Source: Bacillota bacterium (GTDB lineage: Bacteria > Bacillota > Clostridia > Lachnospirales > Lachnospiraceae). Taken from it: a stretch of 5,434 nucleotides of DNA. The first letter of the stretch is position 1; each line of letters begins with the position of its first letter. Made by a program: the position numbers and the translations under genes. The DNA lies in contig JAEZKA010000081.1 in assembly GCA_023436225.1 (NCBI GenBank), positions 1 through 5,434 of the forward strand, in the 5' to 3' direction. The notes under the pieces were generated by a model. It was not told the DNA's origin, ran no database searches, and saw nothing but the letters and a program-made list of their open reading frames with translations. This document shows, one piece after another, positions 1 through 5,434 of this stretch.

Positions 1-72
1 TTAAAGTGCATCATTTTTAAGATAATGCTCGGATTTATCTATAATAAATATAGAATTCCTAAAAAATAACCT

Positions 73-125
73 AAAAACGGAGCTGTCGCACTGGTGGTTG
101 AATAACCGCTAGTGCGACAGCCTCC
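73..125 (-). terminator. Strong intrinsic terminator after purB
   Basis: A long hairpin lies 20 bp after the purB stop. CTGTCGCACT (83-92) pairs perfectly with AGTGCGACAG (111-120), and outside it GGAG (79-82) pairs with CTCC (122-125) past one bulged base. Inside it, GGTGGTT (93-99) pairs imperfectly with AACCGCT (104-110) around a 4-nt loop. On the minus strand the stem is followed by GTTTTT and, a little further, TTTTTT. That makes it the end of the purine transcript. Confidence 0.9.
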
Positions 126-144
126 TAATCTATACTTCTTAGAA

Positions 145-1578
145 TCAGACCTTAATATCCGCCTTCATACCAAGTGCTTCCTTATTATCATCTAAAATAG
201 GCTTTATGACTTCACGAATAAATTCCTCGGTCTGTTCCTTTGCTCTTCCGGTGTAAAGCTCCGGATTCATAGTAGCTTTCAGCTCGTCCAGACTCATATT
301 GAAGGCAGGATCGGCTGCAATCAGCTCGAGGAGATTGTTGTCCAAGCCCTTTTCCTTCACATTTTTTCCGGCCTCCATGGAAAGAGTACGAATTCGTTCA
401 TGTAATTCCTGACGATCTCCACCGGCCTTTACTGCTGCCATCATGATATTTTCTGTGGCCATGAAAGGAAGCTCTGACATCAGACGTTTCTCAATTACCT
501 TCGGATATACGACTAAGCCATCTACTACATTCAAATACAGATCTAAGATACCGTCAACTGCAAGGAATGCTTCCGGAATACTAATCCGCTTATTTGCCGA
601 GTCATCCAGGGTTCTCTCAAACCACTGGGTCGCAGTAGTGATTGCTGGATTAAGTGCATCTACCATCACATAATTCGCCAGAGAGGCGATGCGCTCCGTT
701 CTCATCGGATTTCTCTTATATGCCATGGCAGAGGAACCGATCTGGTTCTTCTCAAAGGGCTCCTCGATCTCCTTTAGATGCTGCAGGAGACGAATGTCAT
801 TGGAGAATTTATGGGCACTGGCTGCAATTCCTGATAATATATTAAGTACACGAAGGTCCATCTTACGGGAATAGGTCTGCCCTGATACAGGGAAGCAGCT
901 CTTATAGCCCATCTTATCCGCAATTCTCTGATCCAATATCTTGATCTTCTCGTGATCTCCATCAAACAGCTCCATAAAGCTTGCCTGAGTCCCTGTCGTT
1001 CCCTTCGAACCCAACAGTTGCATGTTGTCAATCAGATAGCAAATGTCATCATAGTCCAGCTTTAACTCCATCAGCCAAAGTGCTGCTCGCTTCCCCACTG
1101 TAGTCGGCTGAGCAGGCTGAAAATGAGTAAAGGCCAAGGTAGGCAGCGCACGATATTCCATGGCGAACTTCGATAATTCAGCCATAACATTAACCAGCTT
1201 CTTCTTCACCAGCTTCAGTGCCTCTGTCATAATGATGATATCTGTATTATCTCCCACATAGCAGGAGGTTGCACCAAGATGAATGATTCCCTTTGCCTTA
1301 GGACATTGCTCACCGTAAGCATATACATGGCTCATAACATCATGACGCACCAAGGCCTCTCGTTCCTTCGCCACCTCATAATTAATATCCTCTTGAAAGG
1401 CCTTCAGCTCATCAATCTGCTCCTGAGTAATATTTAAACCTAATTCCTTTTCCGTCTCTGCAAGTGCTACCCAAAGCTTCCTCCAGGTCTTAAATTTCAT
1501 ATCCGGTGAAAAGATATACTGCATTTCCTTACCGGCATAACGCTCGGATAAGGGTGACATGTATTTATCGTTGTTCAT
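145..1578 (-). CDS. purB: Adenylosuccinate lyase (human ADSL-like long form)
   Basis: This 477-residue cytoplasmic enzyme catalyses two beta-eliminations of fumarate: SAICAR to AICAR, and adenylosuccinate to AMP. It belongs to the fumarase/aspartase superfamily. Visible landmarks are RHDVMSHV (about 78-85), IIHLGATSCYVGDNTD (98-113, His100), FTHFQPAQ (150-157, with His152 the expected general acid), KGTTGTQASF (192-201) and the mobile signature loop GSSAMAYKRNP (281-291, catalytic Ser282/283). QWFERTLDDSAN and LVVYPKVIEKR follow. These blocks align from recall almost residue for residue with human ADSL, including the C-terminal end, rather than with the roughly 430-residue B. subtilis PurB. 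The signature loop has Ala286 where Pro is common. The ATG at 1578 is chosen because AAAGGGG lies 8 nt upstream. The gene starts 61 bp after the esterase stop and ends 20 bp before a strong terminator, so it is probably the last gene of the transcript. Identification is firm. Confidence 0.97.
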   Translation of the reverse strand: MNNDKYMSPLSERYAGKEMQYIFSPDMKFKTWRKLWVALAETEKELGLNITQEQIDELKAFQEDINYEVAKEREALVRHDVMSHVYAYGEQCPKAKGIIHLGATSCYVGDNTDIIIMTEALKLVKKKLVNVMAELSKFAMEYRALPTLAFTHFQPAQPTTVGKRAALWLMELKLDYDDICYLIDNMQLLGSKGTTGTQASFMELFDGDHEKIKILDQRIADKMGYKSCFPVSGQTYSRKMDLRVLNILSGIAASAHKFSNDIRLLQHLKEIEEPFEKNQIGSSAMAYKRNPMRTERIASLANYVMVDALNPAITTATQWFERTLDDSANKRISIPEAFLAVDGILDLYLNVVDGLVVYPKVIEKRLMSELPFMATENIMMAAVKAGGDRQELHERIRTLSMEAGKNVKEKGLDNNLLELIAADPAFNMSLDELKATMNPELYTGRAKEQTEEFIREVIKPILDDNKEALGMKADIKV

Positions 1579-1586
1579 CTTTCCTA

Positions 1587-1593
1587 CCCCTTT
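1587..1593 (-). promoter_or_regulatory. Ribosome binding site of purB
   Basis: AAAGGGG on the minus strand sits 8 nt before the ATG at 1576-1578. It favours this start over the next in-frame Met (residue 7). Confidence 0.7.
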
Positions 1594-1639
1594 CTAGTCT
1601 CTGATAACGTATCAAATAATATATAAACGAATTTATGCT

Positions 1640-2692
1640 TTACCAGAATAAAAGCTCTCTTAGCTTTGCTTCCAGCTTCACTGCCATTTTCTCATGGGTC
1701 AGCTTACTTGGGTGCCAATCGGCACCAATTCCGTCCTCTGCTTTCTGCACATCAAAGGACATGGAATAGATCTTCTTATCTCCCTCTGCGACGACCCTTT
1801 TTACTTGTCCATGAATTGCCTCGCAAAGCTCCTGTCCCATGGCACCAAGTGTACATAGAATAATGGAAGAAGGATTTTTCTGACGGACCATCTTGATAAA
1901 ATCGTAATATTTCTCTTCGAAGACAGACACTCTTTCGAGGATCCCTTTCGTATAACTATTATCATTGGTCCCCAGATTGATCACGATACAATCGGGTACA
2001 TACAAATTATTATCCCATAGTTCAGTTGCTTCACTTCCAACGGCTAGCTCTGTGGAATGATCCGTGTATGGATATAGCACCGGCATCAGAAGCTCTTCAT
2101 TCGGCTCTTCCTTATCCGTCCAGTTCGAGATAATCCCGATTCCACTCCAGCAAACCAAGTGATAATCTGCCTCCAGCATTCTCGCGGTCCGTGCTGCATA
2201 AGCCTCCCAAGGATTTTCCTGTGCGGTATGAAAGCTATCTACCATCCACAGCCCTTCATTCCCATACCCACAGGTAATAGAATCACCGATGAATTCAAGC
2301 CTCCTACTACGCAACGGCGTCGGCTGTGGTGGCTGTACACTGTCTATCAATAGCTTCACAATTCCTACCTTACCGAAAGCTGCTTCCGAATACTTTACCA
2401 ATCTTATTTTTGTTGTCTTTACTTCTTTGGCTTCATATAATAGATAGGTATCTCTTTCTCGATCTAAGCGACAACGCTTGGAAGGAGTCTCTTCGTCATC
2501 TATAAACACAGCTACCCATGCTTTGTGTTGTTCCTCGAACAACGATGAATTACTCCATAGCACAGCTTCTGCCCTCGATCCGGTAAAGGTAAATTCAATC
2601 GCTGAGCAAGAATACCCCAAATATCTTATTCCATCACGATACAGGGTTCTTCCCAGTACCCTTACATATCTTTCATCTGCATTAAATTCCAT
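1640..2692 (-). CDS. CE2-like SGNH/GDSL carbohydrate esterase, cytoplasmic
   Basis: This 350-residue protein looks like a two-domain carbohydrate esterase of the CE2 type, a family of deacetylases acting on acetylated sugars and xylan fragments. Residues about 8-118 resemble the CE2 N-terminal beta-sandwich (GRTLYRDG, a long hydrophobic/Gly strand pattern, LVKYSEAAFGKVGI). Residues about 131-350 form the SGNH hydrolase: block I EFIGDSITCGYGN (nucleophile Ser138), a block II-like Gly in WSGIGI (Gly184), block III LGTNDN (Gly241, Asn243) and block V GADWHPS (His327). The Asp of block V is at -2 from His, with Ala324 at the canonical -3 position, which suggests a Ser-His dyad or an atypical triad. 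There is no signal peptide or membrane segment, so it should act inside the cell, perhaps on imported acetylated oligosaccharides. The start at 2692 has only a weak GGGG Shine-Dalgarno 7 nt upstream. It lies between purF and purB on the same strand. The exact substrate cannot be told from sequence. Confidence 0.85.
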   Translation of the reverse strand: MEFNADERYVRVLGRTLYRDGIRYLGYSCSAIEFTFTGSRAEAVLWSNSSLFEEQHKAWVAVFIDDEETPSKRCRLDRERDTYLLYEAKEVKTTKIRLVKYSEAAFGKVGIVKLLIDSVQPPQPTPLRSRRLEFIGDSITCGYGNEGLWMVDSFHTAQENPWEAYAARTARMLEADYHLVCWSGIGIISNWTDKEEPNEELLMPVLYPYTDHSTELAVGSEATELWDNNLYVPDCIVINLGTNDNSYTKGILERVSVFEEKYYDFIKMVRQKNPSSIILCTLGAMGQELCEAIHGQVKRVVAEGDKKIYSMSFDVQKAEDGIGADWHPSKLTHEKMAVKLEAKLRELLFW

Positions 2693-2746
2693 AATATAAC
2701 CCCACTTTATCAGTTAGTTTCTCATCGCAATAAATGAGCCGATACC

Positions 2747-2775
2747 AGTATAACTGAAATCATAGGATCAATCCA
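2747..2775 (-). promoter_or_regulatory. Weak candidate promoter for the esterase gene
   Basis: On the minus strand a good -10 (TATACT, 2747-2752) lies 17 bp downstream of a poor -35 (TGGATT, 2770-2775, 3 of 6 matches). It falls after the terminator-like hairpin behind purF and about 55 bp before the esterase start. It could let the esterase and purB be transcribed separately from purC-purF, but a match this weak is easily chance. Confidence 0.3.
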
Positions 2776-2780
2776 GTCTA

Positions 2781-2817
2781 AAATAAATAAGAAGAAAAGC
2801 TAGGGTGTGAACACTAG
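2781..2817 (-). terminator. Weak intrinsic terminator candidate after purF
   Basis: Just past the purF stop, the minus strand can fold CTAGTGT against ACAC-CC-TAG: seven pairs with a two-base bulge and a very tight loop (2800-2817). A T-rich run containing several C and A interruptions follows. The stem is short and GC-poor, so read-through into the esterase and purB is likely even if it works. Confidence 0.35.
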
Positions 2818-2823
2818 GCATTA

Positions 2824-4263
2824 TTATTCTTCATATTCGCCACGGATATCCTCCAATGGTGGTGTTATCGGATAATTGCCGGTAAAGCAGGCATCACAAA
2901 AGCCCTTATCGCCACCAATCATATCACTTAATCTCTCTACCTCCAGATAACCCAGAGAATCTGCCCCAATCATCTCACAGATCTGCTCTATGGAATTGTT
3001 ATGGGCGATCAGCTGATCTCCGGTGGGTACATCGGTTCCAAAATAGCAAGGATGCAGAAAGGGCGGTGAGCTAATTCGAACATGTACCTCAGTTGCTCCA
3101 GCCTTCTTCAGCATTTTTACGATTTTCGCACTGGTGGTTCCTCGGACGATGGAATCATCGATCATAACAACACGCTTACCACGAACCACTTCGGGCAGCA
3201 CATTCAGCTTAATACGAACACTGGATACTCGCATTGACTGCTTCGGTTTAATGAAGGTTCTTCCAACATAGCTATTTTTAACGAAAGCCATGCCAAAAGG
3301 AATTCTTGATTCAAAGGAATAACCCATAGCGGCAGCATTACCGGAATCCGGTACTCCGACAACTACATCCGCTTCCACCGGATGGGTCTGTGCTAGGATT
3401 CTTCCTGCCATTATTCTGGAATTATAGACGCTGACACCGTCAAAGCTAGTATCCGGTCTAGCGAAGTAAATATACTCAAAAATACATTTTGCAGCCTTTT
3501 GTCCGCATTGGGAGGTATCGGAATGGATACCTGTCTCGTTAATCATTACTACCTCTCCAGGTAAGACATCTCGGACGAATTCCGCATCTACAGCATAAAG
3601 GGCAGCAGATTCGGAAGCTAAAATGTAAGCATTATTCTTTCTTCCAATACAAAGCGGATGGAATCCCAGGGGATCTCTTGCACCGATCAATTTTCTCGGA
3701 CTCATGATGACCAATGAATATGCACCACTTAGCTTCTTCATTGCTCTTGCTACTGCTTCCTCAACGGTAGCACTATTTAAACGTTCTCTTGCAATATGAT
3801 ACGCGATTACCTCTGAATCAATGGTTGTCTGAAAGATTGCGCCGGTGTATTCCAGCTCTCTTCGTAGCTCCGGTGTATTTACCAGATTTCCATTATGCGC
3901 TAGTGCAAGGGTACCTTTAATATAGTTTAATACCAAAGGCTGCGTATTATTTATATTGCTTTCTCCGGCGGTAGAATAACGAACATGACCAATACCGATG
4001 TTGCCGCCAACGAGGCCCTCCAGATGTTCCTGACTGAACACCTCACTAACGAGACCCATCCCCTTCCAGGCTTTTACCTTCCCTTTCGGACCCTGTGTAT
4101 CACTAATTGCAATACCGCAGCTCTCCTGTCCTCTATGCTGAAGGGCGAATAAGCCGTAGTAAATTGAGGTTATAACATCACCGCCGTCTAAATCATAGAC
4201 TCCGAAGACACCGCATTCCTCGTGCAATTCATCGGGACAATAGTTATTGTACTCCATATTCAT
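2824..4263 (-). CDS. purF: Amidophosphoribosyltransferase, [4Fe-4S] type
   Basis: This 479-residue cytoplasmic enzyme carries out the committed step of purine synthesis, PRPP plus glutamine to 5-phosphoribosylamine. The N-terminal Ntn glutaminase domain begins with a 16-residue propeptide, and processing should expose Cys17 (ECGVFG) as the nucleophile. Other glutamine-site residues are Arg95 (HVRYST), Asn124-Gly125 (HNGNL) and Asp149 (TIDSE). The C-terminal phosphoribosyltransferase domain has the PRPP loop VVMIDDSIVRGTT (about 365-377). Cys260 (KCIFEYIYFARPD), Cys406 (HPCYFG), Cys456 and Cys459 (FCDACFTG) match the four iron-sulfur ligands of B. subtilis PurF, implying oxygen-sensitive stability and a cleaved propeptide. 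The frame stays open upstream to 4410 (TTG) with an ATG at 4392. The ATG at 4263 is preferred because AAAGGA lies 8 nt before it and the resulting propeptide length fits the family. Two stop codons in tandem end the gene. Identification is firm; the start is fairly sure. Confidence 0.96.
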   Translation of the reverse strand: MNMEYNNYCPDELHEECGVFGVYDLDGGDVITSIYYGLFALQHRGQESCGIAISDTQGPKGKVKAWKGMGLVSEVFSQEHLEGLVGGNIGIGHVRYSTAGESNINNTQPLVLNYIKGTLALAHNGNLVNTPELRRELEYTGAIFQTTIDSEVIAYHIARERLNSATVEEAVARAMKKLSGAYSLVIMSPRKLIGARDPLGFHPLCIGRKNNAYILASESAALYAVDAEFVRDVLPGEVVMINETGIHSDTSQCGQKAAKCIFEYIYFARPDTSFDGVSVYNSRIMAGRILAQTHPVEADVVVGVPDSGNAAAMGYSFESRIPFGMAFVKNSYVGRTFIKPKQSMRVSSVRIKLNVLPEVVRGKRVVMIDDSIVRGTTSAKIVKMLKKAGATEVHVRISSPPFLHPCYFGTDVPTGDQLIAHNNSIEQICEMIGADSLGYLEVERLSDMIGGDKGFCDACFTGNYPITPPLEDIRGEYEE

Positions 4264-4271
4264 AAGTTTCG

Positions 4272-4277
4272 TCCTTT
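4272..4277 (-). promoter_or_regulatory. Ribosome binding site that fixes the purF start
   Basis: AAAGGA on the minus strand lies 8 nt before the ATG at 4261-4263. The upstream in-frame TTG (4410) and ATG (4392) have no comparable site, and starting there would put 59 or 65 residues ahead of the catalytic cysteine instead of 16. Confidence 0.75.
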
Positions 4278-4327
4278 CTGTTCTTACAAAATCGGCTGAC
4301 CTTTTCCTTGATGTCCGCAATCCACAA

Positions 4328-4446
4328 GAGGCTGTTCTAAAGCTATTCTTAATCCTCCACAAAGATGACTGTAGTAACTCCCCTACTCTCATAAGATTTA
4401 CCGTTATCAAATATTGAAGTTCAAAAGATGCTCTAAAAACAGCCTC
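4328..4446. repeat. 119-bp segment bounded by 9-bp inverted repeats in the purC-purF gap
   Basis: GAGGCTGTT (4328-4336) is repeated perfectly inverted as AACAGCCTC (4438-4446). Beyond the 9 bp the two ends keep partial similarity for roughly 15 more bases when one gap is allowed (shared AGC and T-rich blocks). The segment occupies most of the 192-bp spacer between purC and purF. I see no clear target-site duplication outside the ends and no U-tract after the second arm, so it is neither a proven insertion nor a terminator. It may be a MITE-like remnant or a long-range RNA stem in the purC-purF message. Confidence 0.4.
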
Positions 4447-4455
4447 ACTGATTGA

Positions 4456-5163
4456 TTACTGAATTCCCAAACGTTTAAATACTTCCTGATAAGCATCCTC
4501 AACATTGCCAAGATCTCTGCGGAAGCGATCCTTATCTAATTTTTCATGTGTATTAATATCCCAAAGTCTACAGGTATCCGGTGAAATCTCATCCGCAAGG
4601 ATGATCTGTCCCTTATATCTGCCAAACTCAATTTTAAAATCAATTAACTCGATGCCGATGCCTTCAAAATAGTTGCACAAAACCTCATTCACCTTAAATG
4701 CATACTTGGAGATCACATCGATCTCTTCTCTGGTAGCAACACCGATCGCTATCGCATAATAGTCATTAATCATCGGGTCGCCCAAAGCATCATCCTTATA
4801 GGAGAATTCCAGTGTAGGACTAATGAAACGGATGCCCTCTTCCATGCCCATCTTCTTAGCAAAGCTTCCTGCGGAAACATTTCTGATAATTACCTCCAGC
4901 GGTACTATCTCAACCTTCTTTACAGCGGTCTCACGGTCGCTTAATTCTTCGATGTAATGTGTTGGAACGCCTTCCTTCTCAAGCAAACGGAATACATGAT
5001 TTGACATTCTGTTATTAATTACACCTTTGCCTACAATGGTACCCTTCTTCAAGCCATTAAATGCTGTTGCGTCATCCTTGTAGTCTACGATTAAAACGTC
5101 CTCCACTTCAGTCTTGAAAACCTTCTTTGCTTTTCCCTCATAGAGCATGTCTAATTTTTTCAT
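4456..5163 (-). CDS. purC: SAICAR synthetase
   Basis: This 235-residue cytoplasmic enzyme (phosphoribosylaminoimidazole-succinocarboxamide synthase) joins CAIR and aspartate using ATP to give SAICAR, which PurB cleaves later in this cluster. The order of landmarks matches bacterial PurC: YEGKAKKVF (8-16, nucleotide loop), DYKDDATAFNG (27-37), signature 1 IVPLEVIIRNVSAGS (86-100), YKDDALGDP (122-130), signature 2 LIDFKIEFG (173-181) and DEISPDTCRLWD (191-202), then KLDKDRFRRDLG near the end. Length is as usual for the single-domain bacterial form, and the sequence resembles B. subtilis PurC from recall. A GTG at 5175 would add four residues, but its AAAGGA is only 3 nt away. The ATG at 5163 has AGGTGG 8 nt upstream and gives the usual short N terminus. 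It is the first gene after the promoter at 5247-5274. Identification is firm. Confidence 0.97.
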   Translation of the reverse strand: MKKLDMLYEGKAKKVFKTEVEDVLIVDYKDDATAFNGLKKGTIVGKGVINNRMSNHVFRLLEKEGVPTHYIEELSDRETAVKKVEIVPLEVIIRNVSAGSFAKKMGMEEGIRFISPTLEFSYKDDALGDPMINDYYAIAIGVATREEIDVISKYAFKVNEVLCNYFEGIGIELIDFKIEFGRYKGQIILADEISPDTCRLWDINTHEKLDKDRFRRDLGNVEDAYQEVFKRLGIQ

Positions 5164-5171
5164 CCTTAATG

Positions 5172-5177
5172 CCACCT
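5172..5177 (-). promoter_or_regulatory. Ribosome binding site that fixes the purC start
   Basis: AGGTGG on the minus strand is 8 nt from the ATG at 5161-5163, a good spacing. This site overlaps the alternative GTG codon at 5173-5175, which argues against that codon being the start. Confidence 0.65.
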
Positions 5178-5201
5178 ATCCTTTACTATATTTTCTCAAT
5201 A

Positions 5202-5216
5202 ATGCAGTATGTGCAT
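5202..5216 (-). other. Small leader hairpin ahead of purC
   Basis: In the predicted leader RNA, ATGCA and TGCAT pair around a 5-nt loop, and two further pairs are possible past a T-T mismatch. It is weak and AT-rich. It is noted because it lies between the promoter and the purC ribosome binding site and because TGCATAAT recurs upstream at 5354-5361. Confidence 0.25.
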
Positions 5217-5246
5217 AATATTTATAGCAACCTTGATTACTCTTTT

Positions 5247-5274
5247 ATTATAATGGAAGGTCATAATTTCGCAA
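5247..5274 (-). promoter_or_regulatory. Sigma-A-type promoter of the purC-purF operon
   Basis: A perfect -10 TATAAT (5247-5252) lies 16 bp downstream of TTGCGA (5269-5274, 4 of 6 matches to TTGACA) on the minus strand. Transcription would begin near 5240, giving a leader of about 77 nt to purC. It sits downstream of the terminator at 5375-5403, as expected for the start of a new transcription unit. Confidence 0.65.
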
Positions 5275-5292
5275 TAGGTTTTGTCGCCGAAA
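5267..5292. promoter_or_regulatory. Possible PurR-like operator over the purC -35
   Basis: TTTCG (5267-5271) and CGAAA (5288-5292) form an inverted pair 16 bp apart, and the first overlaps the -35. The Bacillus PurR operator is an inverted pair of boxes with CGAA cores, so position and core are suggestive. The flanks match the known box only partly (about 9 of 13 positions each), and the relative orientation and spacing are not confirmed, so this could be chance. Confidence 0.22.
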
Positions 5293-5374
5293 AATGACAT
5301 AAATCATATTTTTGGCTTAATGCACAAAACTAAATAAGAAACCACGAAATTGTTGCATAATTACTGCTAAAATT

Positions 5375-5403
5375 AAAAAAAGGATGATAAGTATATCATC
5401 CTT
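5375..5403 (-). terminator. Intrinsic terminator of the unseen upstream gene
   Basis: On the minus strand a perfect 10-bp stem (5380-5389 with 5394-5403, AAGGATGATA against its complement) closes a 4-nt loop and runs straight into seven Ts. There is no T-run on the plus-strand side, so it acts on leftward transcription entering from beyond position 5434. It separates that unit from the purC promoter. Confidence 0.85.
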
Positions 5404-5434
5404 CATTCATTAGAAAATATAATAGATCAAGTTT

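Noticed and set aside
1..72. AT-rich inverted repeat CTATA-ATAAA-TATAG (39-53) and surrounding sequence as a promoter or gene
   Set aside because: It is a short palindrome in very AT-rich DNA, with no paired -35/-10 and no coding frame that can be supported at the window edge.
443..1031. Several open frames overlapping purB (443-673, 654-845 and 689-874 on plus; 774-1031 on minus)
   Set aside because: All lie inside the well-conserved purB gene in other frames, have no recognisable domains and no convincing ribosome binding sites; they are shadows.
1618..1646. Promoter for purB in the esterase-purB gap
   Set aside because: A TATATT -10-like hexamer exists, but nothing resembling a -35 lies 16-18 bp upstream.
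1666..2699. Plus-strand open frames opposite the esterase gene
   Set aside because: They are antisense to a gene with clear SGNH motifs and show no protein family features of their own.
4430..4455. Terminator directly after purC
   Set aside because: The T-run after GAGGCTG is preceded only by a 3-bp CAG/CTG stem, too weak to terminate.
5375..5403. Attenuator controlling purC
   Set aside because: The hairpin lies upstream of the best promoter, with no visible competing antiterminator stem, so it is better explained as the end of the preceding unit.
5164..5434. Purine (guanine/adenine) riboswitch in the purC leader
   Set aside because: Neither the conserved TATA-flanked P1 nor the loop and core motifs of the purine aptamer are present on the minus strand, and the leader after the predicted start is only about 77 nt.
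1..5434. CRISPR array, tRNA, rRNA, toxin-antitoxin or defence genes
   Set aside because: No regularly spaced repeats, tRNA-like cloverleaf or relevant protein motifs were seen on either strand.

Overview
The window is a minus-strand block of purine-biosynthesis genes from what looks like an anaerobic, AT-rich Firmicute, most plausibly a Clostridia/Lachnospiraceae-type bacterium. The clues are AAAGGA/AGGTGG-type ribosome binding sites, the [4Fe-4S] cysteine set in PurF, a B. subtilis-like PurC, a long human-ADSL-like PurB and a CE2-type carbohydrate esterase. The taxonomic call is inference from protein character, not from a marker gene.

In the direction of transcription (right to left) the layout is as follows. 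(1) 5434-5164, upstream region: a strong intrinsic terminator (5375-5403) for an unseen gene to the right, then a sigma-A-like promoter (5247-5274), then a leader of about 75 nt. (2) purC, 5163-4456. (3) A 192-bp gap flanked inside by 9-bp inverted repeats (4328-4446). (4) purF, 4263-2824. (5) A 131-bp gap with a weak terminator-like hairpin and a weak candidate promoter. (6) A CE2-like SGNH esterase, 2692-1640. (7) A 61-bp gap. (8) purB, 1578-145. (9) A strong terminator hairpin (73-125). The last 72 bases at the left hold no gene I can support. No gap exceeds 300 bases.

PurF commits PRPP to the pathway, PurC makes SAICAR, and PurB cleaves SAICAR to AICAR and adenylosuccinate to AMP. Three of the genes therefore belong to de novo purine/AMP synthesis. 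The esterase is the odd member: it has no signal peptide and no evident purine role, and probably deacetylates imported acetylated sugars in the cytoplasm.

I did not find a clearly new system. The items most worth a second look are the inverted-repeat-bounded insert between purC and purF, the esterase embedded in the pur cluster, a possible PurR-like palindrome over the purC promoter, and the very long hairpin after purB. Most plus-strand open frames are antisense shadows of these four genes.
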